NCBI RefSeq assembly: GCF_021732705.1 | Contig: NZ_JAKFUM010000002.1 | Location: 355,450-419,449, forward strand | Reading direction: 5' to 3' | DNA: 64,000 nucleotides | DNA from: Nevskia sp. | GTDB taxonomy: Bacteria; Pseudomonadota; Gammaproteobacteria; Nevskiales; Nevskiaceae | Shown: positions 34,582-42,919 of the stretch, piece by piece | Layout: each line of letters begins with the position of its first letter | Position numbering within the stretch: position 1 is the first letter of the stretch | Made by a program: the position numbers and the translations under genes | Notes under the pieces: model-generated | The model's input: only the letters and a program-made list of their open reading frames with translations | Told to the model about the DNA's origin: nothing | The model's database searches: none

Positions 34582-35754
34582 ATGTCGATCGAAACCTTGT
34601 TCGCAACGCTCGAACAGGCCGCCGAAAAGCCGCTTGAATCGGCGCGTGCCTGGAAACAAGCGCACGGCACCCGTGTCGTCGGCTCGTTCCCGATGCACTT
34701 CCCCGGCGAGCTGGCCCATGCCGCCGGCGCGTTGCCGGTCATCCTTCAGGAAAATCACGATCCGATCACCGTCGGCCACGGGATGATCTATCCGTTCTAC
34801 TGCGGCTACACCCGCAGCGTGGTCGATCAGGTGTGCAAGGGGGACTACGATTTCCTGGACGCCATCATGTTCGGCGACCACTGCGTGCAGGTGCTCGGCG
34901 CAGCCGACGTGGTTCGCGCCAAGCTGCCGGGCACGCGCGTCCATTTCTACCAGCTGATCTCGTCGATGAGCGATCCGTGGAGCCTCGGCCGGGCCCGCGA
35001 AACCTTCCTGAACCTCAAGGAAGGCCTCGAGGAGATGATCGGCCACACGATCGACGACGAAGCGATCCGCGCCAGCATCAAGCTGTTCAACCGCAACCGT
35101 CAGCTGCTGCGCGAACTCTATGATCTGCGCCGCTCCGGTGCTGCGCACATCAGTGCCAAGCAGATGCAGCTCGCCGTGAAGTCGAGCATGGTGATGGACA
35201 AGGCCGCGCACAACGCGCTGCTGGAAACGCTGATCGGCGAGATCGAGGCGCGGGCAGCCACGGCGCCGGCCGGCGTCCGCCTCTACCTGTCGGGCCACTT
35301 CTGCCAGGCACCGAAAGTCGGGGTGCTGGACATGATCGAGAGCTGCGGCGCGATCGTCGTCGACGATGACCTCTATCACGGCCAGCGCTTCATCTCGACG
35401 GATGTCGAGGAAGCCGGCGACCCGCTCGATGCGCTTGCCGGCTGGTACCTGCAGCGCAATCTGAAGGTGCCGTGCCCGACGCGCGTCGACCAGAACGCGG
35501 ACTGGGACGGCTACCTGCTCGACGCGATGAAGCGCTCGAATGCGCAGGGCATGGTCGTGCTGATGGCGAAGTTCTGCGAACCGCACATGTACTACTACCC
35601 ACTGATCAAGAAGGCTTTCGAGCAGCGCAATGTGCCGCACCTGCTGATCGAGACCGAACACGAACTGACGGCACTCGAAGGCCTGCGCACCCGCGTCGAA
35701 ACCTTTGTCGAAGTCGTCAAGCGCCGCAGCAGCACCCGGAGAGCCGCCGCATGA
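34582..35754 (+). CDS. 2-hydroxyacyl-CoA dehydratase / benzoyl-CoA reductase-like subunit (HgdB/BcrB type)
   Basis: 390 residues. Family marks: PFYCGYTRS, GDHCVQ, SGHFCQAPKVG, and the C-terminal KFCEPHMYYYPLIKKA followed by VPHLLIETEHE, which matches the substrate/FeS subunits of 2-hydroxyacyl-CoA dehydratases and class I benzoyl-CoA reductases. Several Cys are placed to ligate a [4Fe-4S] cluster. With its partner subunit and an ATP-driven activase it would perform one-electron radical chemistry on a CoA ester. Whether it dehydrates or reduces a ring cannot be decided from sequence. First gene of a four-gene operon; stop overlaps the next start (ATGA). Confidence 0.88.
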   Translation: MSIETLFATLEQAAEKPLESARAWKQAHGTRVVGSFPMHFPGELAHAAGALPVILQENHDPITVGHGMIYPFYCGYTRSVVDQVCKGDYDFLDAIMFGDHCVQVLGAADVVRAKLPGTRVHFYQLISSMSDPWSLGRARETFLNLKEGLEEMIGHTIDDEAIRASIKLFNRNRQLLRELYDLRRSGAAHISAKQMQLAVKSSMVMDKAAHNALLETLIGEIEARAATAPAGVRLYLSGHFCQAPKVGVLDMIESCGAIVVDDDLYHGQRFISTDVEEAGDPLDALAGWYLQRNLKVPCPTRVDQNADWDGYLLDAMKRSNAQGMVVLMAKFCEPHMYYYPLIKKAFEQRNVPHLLIETEHELTALEGLRTRVETFVEVVKRRSSTRRAAA

Positions 35755-37106
35755 GCATCATCATCGAACCGTTCGCCGCACCGCAGAAGAAGGCGAACCG
35801 GCTGAAGACGTCATCGCTGAACAACAAGCTGGTCAACAGCTACTGGAGCGATGTCTTCGGGGCCCGCGAGCAGGGCCGCAAGGTCTGCTGGTACGAAGGC
35901 GTGGCGATCAACCCGCTGATGCAGGCGGCCGACATGGCCTGGGTGCATGGCGAGGCGTGGTCGGCCCTGCTTGCCGCGCGCAATGGCGAGGCCAGCTCGC
36001 AGGCGGCCGCCGAGAACGGCGCCTACATGAAGGAACTGTGCTCGTACGCGCGCACGTCGATCGGCTGCAGCCTGGTCGCCAACAACCGCAGCGGCGAAGC
36101 GTCCGGCGCAAGCTTTTCGGATGCCCTGAACACCGGCACCCTGGCCGAGAACTGCCCGGCCCCGGACATGCTGATCAGTGCGTACCCGTACTGCAGCACC
36201 GGCCAGCAATGGGACGAAGCCCTGTTCCGCCTGTTCGGCAAGAAAGTGCCGATCTTCAACATCTCGGTGCCCTGGGTCTGGGGCAACAAGAAGGACGCCG
36301 TCTACCTCGGTGGCTCGGAGTTCAAGGAAGCGACGGCCTACATGGTTCGCCAGCTCAAGGAATGCATCAAGTTCATCGAGGAGCAGACCGGCAAGCCGTA
36401 CAACTGGGATCGTTTGTACGAGATCATGGCGTACACCAAGAAGGCCGGGCAGCTCCGGATGGAAGCGATGGAACTGTGCCGCGTGAAGCCGGCGCCAGCC
36501 AGTTTCTTCGACTGGACCACCAGCCTCGCCCCGGTGAACTTCGTGCCCGGCGGTCCCGAGATCGTCGACTACTTCGAGCAGGTCAAGGCCGAGATCCAGG
36601 AGCGCATCGCGCTCGGCGTCGGCGCGGTGCCGAACGAGAAATACCGTCTGTTCTGGGACGGCATCATGAACTGGAACAAGATCGGCTGGCTTGCGAACAA
36701 GTTCGCCGGCTGGGACGCCAGCATGGTCGCCGGCCGCTACACCCACATGGGCTTCTGGCACGAGTACGAAAGCATCAATGCCAAGGATCCGCTCGAGGGC
36801 ATGGCGATCAACTATCTGGTCTGCCCGATCAATCTGTCGGCGCCGCTGATGATCGAGGAGATCATCAAGCTCTGCCGGTACTACGAGATCGATGGCGTGG
36901 TGCTGCATGCGGCCCGCACCTGCCGCGCGTTCTCGAATCCGCAGTATCTGATCGCCGAGGCTGTCGGCAAGCGTCTGGGCCTGCCGGTCGCGATGTTCGA
37001 AGGCGACATGGTCGACGAGTCTTTCTACAAGGACGAGATCGTCAACAGCCGCGTCGAGGCGATGCTCGAAGCGATCGAAAGCCGCAAGCGCATGCGCGCC
37101 GCGTGA
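35751..37106 (+). CDS. 2-hydroxyacyl-CoA dehydratase / benzoyl-CoA reductase-like subunit (HgdA/BcrC/BadE type)
   Basis: 451 residues. Pairs with the upstream subunit. Visible family features: KVCWYEGVAINPLMQAADM near the N-terminus, ELCSYARTSIGC (candidate FeS Cys), PDMLISAYPYCSTGQQW, HAARTCRAFSNPQYLI, and the closing FEGDMVDESFYKDE with a nearby Arg. Longer than HgdA-type and nearer BadE/BcrC in layout, in my judgement. Overlaps the previous gene by four bases and precedes the activase by 17, so stoichiometric expression is expected. Confidence 0.88.
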   Translation: MSIIIEPFAAPQKKANRLKTSSLNNKLVNSYWSDVFGAREQGRKVCWYEGVAINPLMQAADMAWVHGEAWSALLAARNGEASSQAAAENGAYMKELCSYARTSIGCSLVANNRSGEASGASFSDALNTGTLAENCPAPDMLISAYPYCSTGQQWDEALFRLFGKKVPIFNISVPWVWGNKKDAVYLGGSEFKEATAYMVRQLKECIKFIEEQTGKPYNWDRLYEIMAYTKKAGQLRMEAMELCRVKPAPASFFDWTTSLAPVNFVPGGPEIVDYFEQVKAEIQERIALGVGAVPNEKYRLFWDGIMNWNKIGWLANKFAGWDASMVAGRYTHMGFWHEYESINAKDPLEGMAINYLVCPINLSAPLMIEEIIKLCRYYEIDGVVLHAARTCRAFSNPQYLIAEAVGKRLGLPVAMFEGDMVDESFYKDEIVNSRVEAMLEAIESRKRMRAA

Positions 37107-37123
37107 GACAGGAAATCCCGGCC

Positions 37124-38086
37124 ATGGCGACAGGCAAGATTCACGTGATGGGCATCGACTTCGGGTCGACCACGGCGAAGACCGTGATCCTCGATGGCAA
37201 CGGTGTCATCGTCGCGTGGAGCGTGTCGCACAAGGGCTCGGTCAGCGATGAAGGGGCGCAGGCATCGATCGCCGAAGCGCTGGCCCGCGCCGGCCTGAAG
37301 CAGTCCGACATCACCCGCACCGTCGCCACCGGCTACGGCCGCCGCATGCTCGACGTGGCCGACAAGTCGTACACCGAGATCACCTGCCATGCCCGCGGCG
37401 CCGTCTCGATGGTGCCGCACGCCCGGCTGGTGATCGACATCGGCGGGCAGGACAGCAAGGTGATCGCCGTCGATCCGCAGGGGCTGGTCTCGCAGTTCGC
37501 GATGAACGACCGCTGTGCGGCCGGCACCGGCAAGTTCTTCGAAGCGCTGGCCCGAGCCGTTCAGGTACCGCTCGAAGACATGGGCCCGATGGCGCTGGAC
37601 GCCCGCGAGAACATCGTGATTTCGAGCATGTGCGCGACGTTCGCCGAGACCGAGGTGATCTCGCTGCTGGCCGAGGGCAAGTCGAAGCCGGAAGTGCTCG
37701 GTGCCGTGCACGCCGCCGTCGCCAGCCGCACGGTCGGCCTCGTCGCGCGAGTCGGCAAGCGCGACCCGATCGTAATGACCGGCGGCGTGGCCAGGAACAT
37801 TGCAGCCGTGCATTACATCGAGCAGGCACTCGGGACGACGCTGATCATTCCGCCCACGCCGCAGATCGCCGGCGCGCTGGGGGCAGCGCTGATCGCGCTC
37901 GACGAGATCGAGATCACCGTCGGCAATGCCGATGAGGACGATCGGGTCGACGGCGCCGTGGCGGCTGCCAGAGCCTGCGGCACGCCGGCCTGCAAGACGC
38001 CGCCGGCCACGTCGGCAGTGCCGGCCGGCACGGTGCCGCTGCACGGTCCGATCCGCGCGGTGCCGCCCGTACCGACGTCGATCTAG
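37124..38086 (+). CDS. BadF/BadG/HgdC-type ATP-dependent activase
   Basis: 320 residues of the ASKHA fold: GIDFGSTTAKTVILD phosphate loop, IDIGGQDSK, and a GGVARN adenosine loop. Cys131 (NDRCAAGTG) and Cys170 (SSMCATFAETE) are the ligands with which a homodimer holds one bridging [4Fe-4S] cluster. It injects low-potential electrons into the dehydratase/reductase at the cost of ATP. A ~45-residue Ala/Pro-rich tail with two extra Cys (ACGTPACK) is unusual. A single activase gene suggests a homodimer, as in dehydratases, rather than the two-gene pair of classic benzoyl-CoA reductase. No ferredoxin gene is adjacent. Confidence 0.92.
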   Translation: MATGKIHVMGIDFGSTTAKTVILDGNGVIVAWSVSHKGSVSDEGAQASIAEALARAGLKQSDITRTVATGYGRRMLDVADKSYTEITCHARGAVSMVPHARLVIDIGGQDSKVIAVDPQGLVSQFAMNDRCAAGTGKFFEALARAVQVPLEDMGPMALDARENIVISSMCATFAETEVISLLAEGKSKPEVLGAVHAAVASRTVGLVARVGKRDPIVMTGGVARNIAAVHYIEQALGTTLIIPPTPQIAGALGAALIALDEIEITVGNADEDDRVDGAVAAARACGTPACKTPPATSAVPAGTVPLHGPIRAVPPVPTSI

Positions 38087-38167
38087 TCCGCGCCGCACCC
38101 TTCAATCGTTGGCTTCCCGCATCGCGAAGCCGACAACGATCAATAACGCAAACCAGGAGAACGTGTC

Positions 38168-39289
38168 ATGAAGGACTACCTGAAGTACTACTCGGCAACG
38201 GTGCTGCTCGCGATCGGGCTGACCGGCTTCATCAAGGGTGGCGACTGGGTATGGCTCGGCTTCGCCACCTTTCCGATCATCACCCTGATCGACTTCGTGT
38301 TCCCGCGCGACTACAGCGTGCGCAAGATGAATTCCGCGTTCTGGGCCGCCATTCCGGTCTGGCTCGGCGCGCTGGGCCCGATCGTGCTGTTCCTCGCGTT
38401 CGCGTGGCGCATGTCGGTGGAAGAACTGACCACGTCGCAGCTGATCGGCGGCACGCTCAGCGGTGCCTGGCTCGCGCTGATGCCCGGCATCGCCGCCCAG
38501 CACGAGATGTTCCATGCGCGCGGCGTGATCACCCGCACCGTCGGCCGCTACGCGCAATTCACGCTGTTCGACGGCATGCGCGACATCGAGCACGTGATCT
38601 ATCACCACATCGACGTGTCGACGCCGCATGACCTGAGCACCGCACCGCGCGGCACCTCGATCTACAAGTACACGCCGAAGGCGGTCTGGGGCACGATCTC
38701 GTACGCCGTGAAGGCCGAGAGCATGGCCTTGCGCAAGCGCGGCCTGTCCGGCTGGAACTGGCGCCATCGGGTCTGGAAGATCCTCGCGATCCAGATCGTG
38801 TTTCAGAGCATTGTCTACTCGCTGGCCGGCTGGACCGGCGTGCTGTGCATCCTCTCGGCGATGTTCATTGCCAAGACCTGGACCGAGTCGTTCAGCTACT
38901 TCCAGCATTACGGACAGACCCGCGTGCCGGGCACGCCGGTCGGGCGTCGCCATGTCTGGAACCATCTCGGCGTGACGACGCGCGTGCTCGGCTTCGAGCT
39001 GACCAACCATGCCGATCACCACATGAATTCATATGCGCCGTACTACAAGCTGATTCCGCACAAGGACGGCATCGAGATGCCGAGCGTGTTCGTCTGCTTC
39101 CTCGCGGCGCTGATTCCCCCGGTCTGGGAGAACCTGATCATCAAGCCGGCCCTTAAGCGCTGGGACATGGAATTCGCCACGCCCGCCGAGCGCAAGCTGG
39201 CGCGCGAGCAGAACCTCGCCGCGGGCTGGGAAGACTGGTTCTCGAACGAGCAGCAGTGGTCGAACGAACTGAAGACGGTCGGCTGCTGA
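38168..39289 (+). CDS. AlkB-type integral-membrane di-iron hydroxylase, copy 2
   Basis: 373 residues, clearly paralogous to the copy at 10212 (shared DYLKY start, GRRHxWNHLG, NHADHHxNSY, and a matching C-terminus). Histidine boxes: HEMFH (112-116), EHVIYHH (141-147), SYFQHYG (243-249), NHADHH (280-285). It keeps the Glu of the second box that copy 1 has lost, but also has Gln in the HYG box. It should hydroxylate a methyl or methylene group using O2. It is last in the operon with the oxygen-sensitive type of dehydratase, 81 bases after the activase, and followed by a strong terminator. Confidence 0.93.
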   Translation: MKDYLKYYSATVLLAIGLTGFIKGGDWVWLGFATFPIITLIDFVFPRDYSVRKMNSAFWAAIPVWLGALGPIVLFLAFAWRMSVEELTTSQLIGGTLSGAWLALMPGIAAQHEMFHARGVITRTVGRYAQFTLFDGMRDIEHVIYHHIDVSTPHDLSTAPRGTSIYKYTPKAVWGTISYAVKAESMALRKRGLSGWNWRHRVWKILAIQIVFQSIVYSLAGWTGVLCILSAMFIAKTWTESFSYFQHYGQTRVPGTPVGRRHVWNHLGVTTRVLGFELTNHADHHMNSYAPYYKLIPHKDGIEMPSVFVCFLAALIPPVWENLIIKPALKRWDMEFATPAERKLAREQNLAAGWEDWFSNEQQWSNELKTVGC

Positions 39290-39308
39290 CACGCTGACGA
39301 TGCTGGCG

Positions 39309-39342
39309 AAAGCCGCCGGAAACGCGCGTTTCCGGCGGCTTT
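39309..39342 (+). terminator. Rho-independent terminator of the dehydratase/AlkB operon
   Basis: A 15-bp perfect stem (AAAGCCGCCGGAAAC / GTTTCCGGCGGCTTT) with a 4-nt GCGC loop, 20 bases after the hydroxylase stop, ending in TTTCTG. Confidence 0.9.
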
Positions 39343-39387
39343 CTGCTGTCTGCGGGCCGATGCCGGCCATGCGCCGGACACAAGAAT

Positions 39388-39414
39388 GCCGCGGGTGATG
39401 ACGTCGCCCGCGGC
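39388..39414 (-). terminator. Probable terminator of the alcohol dehydrogenase gene
   Basis: 8-bp GC stem (GCCGCGGG / CCCGCGGC) with an 11-nt loop. On the minus strand it is followed by ATTCTTGTG. A second hairpin (GGCGGTC/GACCGCC, 39427-39449) lies between it and the gene. Moderate support. Confidence 0.5.
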
Positions 39415-39460
39415 GCTGTCAAGCGTGGCGGTCAGGTGTCCCGACCGCCGCGAAACACCG

Positions 39461-40570
39461 TCAGAACGTCAGGATCGGCTTGATCACCTGGCCGCTTTCG
39501 GCCGCATGCGCCGCCTCGTTGATCTGCTCGAACGGGAACTTGCGGGTCAGTCGGTCGAACGGGAACTTGCCGGCCTTGTACCAGCCGGTCATCCGCGGAA
39601 TGAATGTCTGCGGATCGGAGTCGCCTTCGATGATGTAGCGGACGGTGATGCCGCGAATCAGCATGCTCATCATGTTGGCGGGCACCGTCGCTTCCGGCGG
39701 CGGCACGCCCAGCAGGCCCAGCACGCCCCTCGGCAGCAGGGCCTCGACGGCCGCCGCCATCACCGGCGGAATGCCGGTGGTATCCAGCGCGTAGTTCACG
39801 CCGCCGACCAGTTCCTTGATCTTCGCCAGCGTGTCCGGCGTTTCCTTCGGATTGATCCAGTGCGTGGCGCCAAGCTCCAGCGCGAGCTGGCCGCGAGCGA
39901 CGTTCGGTTCGACCACGATCACCGTGCCGGCCCCGACCGCGCGCGCGCCGAGCAGCGCACTCAAGCCCACAGCGCCGCCGCCGAAGATCGCCAGCGACTC
40001 GCCGGCACGAATGCCGAGTGCATTGACGGCGGCACCGGCGCCGGTCTGCACGCCACAGCCGAGCGGCCCGAGGATCTCGAGCGGCAGGTCCTTGTCGACC
40101 TTCACCGTGTTCTTGGTCCGGGCCAGCGCATAGGTCGCGAACGAGGACTGGCCGAAGAACGCGCCATTGATCGGCTGCCCGTTCTGGGTCACGGTGTTCG
40201 AGCCATCGACCGCGCGCACGCCACCGAGATTGCGCGGATAGAAGGTGAAACAGTACGCAGGCTGATCATCCGCGCAGTTGCGGCATTCGCCGCAGGAATC
40301 GAAGCTCAGCACGACATGATCGCCCACCTGCAGATCGGTCACGCCCGGCCCCACCTGCTCGACGACGCCGGAGCCTTCGTGGCCGAGCACGATCGGCATC
40401 GGCACCGGAAAACCGGTGCGGCACGCCGTATCGGTATGGCAGATGCCGGCGCCGACAATGCGCACCAGCACTTCGTTCGCCTGCGGTGCAGAGATCTCGA
40501 CGTTCTCGATGGTCCACGGCTCGCCGACATTGCGGACGATGGCGGCCTTTGCGGCAATGCTGGTACTCAC
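39461..40570 (-). CDS. Zinc-dependent alcohol dehydrogenase, XylB/aryl-alcohol dehydrogenase-like
   Basis: 369 residues of the MDR superfamily. Catalytic zinc ligands in GICHTD and GHEGSG plus a distal Cys (LGCGVQTGAG). The structural zinc site is intact: four Cys in CGECRNCADDQPAYC. NAD-binding loop GGGAVGLSA with an acidic residue (VVEPN) fits NAD preference. Layout resembles benzyl/aryl and geraniol-type alcohol dehydrogenases. It would oxidise the alcohol formed by the AlkB-type enzymes. Palindrome site 8 is 133 bases upstream. Confidence 0.92.
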   Translation of the reverse strand: MSTSIAAKAAIVRNVGEPWTIENVEISAPQANEVLVRIVGAGICHTDTACRTGFPVPMPIVLGHEGSGVVEQVGPGVTDLQVGDHVVLSFDSCGECRNCADDQPAYCFTFYPRNLGGVRAVDGSNTVTQNGQPINGAFFGQSSFATYALARTKNTVKVDKDLPLEILGPLGCGVQTGAGAAVNALGIRAGESLAIFGGGAVGLSALLGARAVGAGTVIVVEPNVARGQLALELGATHWINPKETPDTLAKIKELVGGVNYALDTTGIPPVMAAAVEALLPRGVLGLLGVPPPEATVPANMMSMLIRGITVRYIIEGDSDPQTFIPRMTGWYKAGKFPFDRLTRKFPFEQINEAAHAAESGQVIKPILTF

Positions 40571-40930
40571 GGTGACTCCTCCTGGGTTCGCGACACGAAT
40601 GGGCGCTGACGCCCCGTCTGTCGGAGGCGTTCACGCGTGGTTCGACTTTTTTGATTGTACGAGGGCGAAATCACCCGTCGGACAGGCACAAAGTCTGGTT
40701 TTCGTCTGGTACCATACCATCATAATCAAGCTCCGATACGTGTCGCGCGCGTCCGCCCAACAGGTCCGCCGGCCGTGAACGGGCACCCGCTTCGTCGTCG
40801 CTCCGCAGGTGGTGTGGCTGGAACCGAATGACACGATTGGCGCAAGCGCCGGCCACCCGGACGCGCCAGCCTGATCAGCACGCGTTCCCCCGCGGCCTGC
40901 AGCGTCTCGTTCCGCCAGAGGAGAACTGCC
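40571..40930. other. Divergent intergenic region with palindrome site 8
   Basis: 360 bases between the alcohol dehydrogenase and the membrane-protein gene. Besides palindrome site 8 I see no gene-like frame; the stretch near 40640-40750 is lower in G+C and likely carries both promoters. Confidence 0.5.
40703..40718. promoter_or_regulatory. Regulon palindrome, site 8 (between alcohol dehydrogenase and membrane protein)
   Basis: CGTCTGGTACCATACC: one change in each arm from the consensus, with a perfect central TGGTACCA. Followed by ATCATAATC. It could serve the alcohol dehydrogenase, the divergent membrane protein, or both. Confidence 0.6.
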
Positions 40931-41743
40931 GTGCTGACTGCCCCGACCGACCATCCGCTCGACCTCACCACCCAGACGATTCTCACCGTCGGCAGCTACG
41001 GCCTCTGGGTCGTGCTGCTCGGCATCGCGATCCGCATGGGGATCCAGCAGCGAACGCCGTTCTACGCGCTGCTGATCTTTGCGGCCGCGTTCGGCGCGTT
41101 CTTCGAACCGCTGTACGACGTCGGCATGGCGCTGTGGTTCTACACCCCGGGCCTGTGGACGACGTTCACCGCCTTCGGCATTCCCCAGCCGGTCTGGGCG
41201 CACAGCGGCTATGTCGTGCTCTATGCCGGGCCGGCCATGTTCATCTGCGACCGCATCGCCAAGGGCCTGACCCGGACCGGGCTGTTCCAGTGGGCGGCGA
41301 TCGAACTGGCCTGCTCGTGCATTTTCGAGATGGTCGGCATCAACGGCGGCGCCTACGAATACTGGGGCCCGCACGTGTTCCGCATCTTCGAATACCCGCT
41401 GATCATCGGCGTGCTCGAAACCGCACAGGTGATCTGCTTCGCGGTGGCCGCTGCCGAGTTGCGTCGCCGCAGCACCACGGTGGCGCCGCTGTTCGGCCTG
41501 TTCGCGCTGTTCCCGTGCACGTTCTACCTCGCGAACTTCGGTGCCGGCGCACCGACCATCGTCGCGATCCACCTTGATCAGCCGTCGCCGCTGCTGGTGA
41601 CGCTGGCCACGCTGTTCAGCATCGCCGCCGCCGGCCTGCTGATCTGGAGCGCCAGTTGCCTGCTGCCGGCGGAAGCGGCGAAGGCGCGGGTCGGCCACGC
41701 CACCGGCGCGCGCAGCCCCGGTGCCGCCGCCACGGCCGTCTGA
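40931..41743 (+). CDS. Seven-helix membrane protein of unknown function
   Basis: 270 residues from a GTG with a strong GAGGAG ribosome site seven bases upstream. About seven hydrophobic helices with conserved-looking charged/aromatic spots: FEPLYDVGMALW, HSGYVVLYAGPAMF, FEMVGINGGAYEYWG. I do not recognise it firmly; the EP..D and YxYWG pattern faintly recalls AveC-like membrane proteins found in actinobacterial and sphingomonad degraders, a weak resemblance. It faces the alcohol dehydrogenase across palindrome site 8 and precedes a MarR gene, so a role in transport or membrane-bound conversion of the substrate is possible. Confidence 0.7.
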   Translation: MLTAPTDHPLDLTTQTILTVGSYGLWVVLLGIAIRMGIQQRTPFYALLIFAAAFGAFFEPLYDVGMALWFYTPGLWTTFTAFGIPQPVWAHSGYVVLYAGPAMFICDRIAKGLTRTGLFQWAAIELACSCIFEMVGINGGAYEYWGPHVFRIFEYPLIIGVLETAQVICFAVAAAELRRRSTTVAPLFGLFALFPCTFYLANFGAGAPTIVAIHLDQPSPLLVTLATLFSIAAAGLLIWSASCLLPAEAAKARVGHATGARSPGAAATAV

Positions 41744-41821
41744 TCGCGTCCCGCCGCTCCCCGCCCTTTCTTCCGATCCGTTCCGGTCGCGTTCGCGGCC
41801 TCCTGCGAAGTCGAGCACCTC

Positions 41822-42403
41822 ATGGTCGACACCCTGGCGACAGCCGTGCAGCCCAGCAGTCGCGGCGACGACGCGATGACCGGCAGCGAGCCGCCGAGGC
41901 CACCGCCCGATGCCGGATCGAGTCCGGCGTCGGCATCGGCCGCGCGGCGCGGCATCCGCATCGCCGCCAAGATCCACTCGGTGGCGCGAATGCGCCGCAA
42001 GACCTTCGACCAGATGATGAAGCCGCACGGCGTCACGCGTGCGCAGTGGTGGGTGCTGGCGCTGCTGTCGCGGCACGACGGCATGATGCAGACGCAGCTC
42101 GCCGACGTGCTGCAGGTCGGCAAGTCCAGCGTCGGGGCGCTGATCGAGCGGCTGGAAGCGGCGAAGCTCGTCGAACGCCAGCCCGATCCGATCGACAAGC
42201 GAGGCAAGCGGGTATACCTGACGCGTGCAGCGCACCAGCTGGTCAAGCGCATGATCGACGAGGAGAACCGGTTCAACCGGCAGATGCTGAGCCGGCTGAC
42301 GGCGGACGAAGGGGACCAGCTGATCCGCCTGCTCGACAACATCGAAACCGCGATCACCAAGATGGTGCCGATCGAACCGGCGCAGGAGCCCGAGCGGCGC
42401 TGA
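41822..42403 (+). CDS. MarR-family transcriptional regulator
   Basis: 193 residues. A ~45-residue Pro/Ala/Ser-rich N-terminal extension precedes a standard MarR winged helix: THGVTRAQ-type helix (HGVTRAQWWVLALLSRHDG), recognition helix TQLADVLQVGKSSVGALIERL, and wing DPIDKRGKRVYLT. Usually a ligand-released repressor of degradative or efflux genes. Same strand as the membrane protein 78 bases upstream, so perhaps cotranscribed. Confidence 0.9.
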   Translation: MVDTLATAVQPSSRGDDAMTGSEPPRPPPDAGSSPASASAARRGIRIAAKIHSVARMRRKTFDQMMKPHGVTRAQWWVLALLSRHDGMMQTQLADVLQVGKSSVGALIERLEAAKLVERQPDPIDKRGKRVYLTRAAHQLVKRMIDEENRFNRQMLSRLTADEGDQLIRLLDNIETAITKMVPIEPAQEPERR

Positions 42404-42433
42404 TCCGGCCGGCAGGCAGTCGCCGTCTTCGCG

Positions 42434-42919
42434 TCAGCGTGCGCGGAAGTCCTCGTGACAGGCCTTGCACGCGGCGCTGGTCGTCGCCACGGCGGACTTG
42501 AAGGCGTTCTCGTCCGACGCCTGCACGCTGCGGGCAAGGGCCGCCAGTTCGGTCTGCAGGGCGCGCTCGCGCTGCGCGAAGTCGTCCGGCCGCTGCCAGA
42601 TCGCAGCGCTGGCCTTGGTGTTGCCCTGATCGCTGCCGGCTGGGAAAAATTCGGCAGCCATCTGAGACAGGGCGGTCACGCGAGTCACCAGCGCGTCCGC
42701 ACGTCTGGTGTCGAACGCGACGGCACCGGCGGCCATCGGCTTCAGCTGCCCGAAGTACTGGCCCTGCAACGCGAACGCGGCACGGCGCAGCTTGATCGCA
42801 TCGTCGACCGTCAGGGGCTCGCCTTGGACTGTGCCGAATGCCGCCACCAGCGCCGCGACCACGGCCAGCGCCATACCCGGCCCCGAGGCACGGCGATGTC
42901 GAGGCTCATTCGGCCGCAT
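42434..42919 (-). CDS. Class II cytochrome c (cytochrome c' type)
   Basis: 161 residues. Signal peptide (MALAVVAALVAAFGTVQG), then a four-helix bundle with the heme motif CKACHEDFR at the extreme C-terminus, which defines cytochrome c'/c556. RRAAFALQGQYFGQLKPMA near the N-terminus fits helix A with its ligand/Met region. Periplasmic electron carrier or NO-binding protein. Its start overlaps the end of the neighbouring cytochrome gene by 14 bases, so the two are co-translated. Confidence 0.92.
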   Translation of the reverse strand: MRPNEPRHRRASGPGMALAVVAALVAAFGTVQGEPLTVDDAIKLRRAAFALQGQYFGQLKPMAAGAVAFDTRRADALVTRVTALSQMAAEFFPAGSDQGNTKASAAIWQRPDDFAQRERALQTELAALARSVQASDENAFKSAVATTSAACKACHEDFRAR

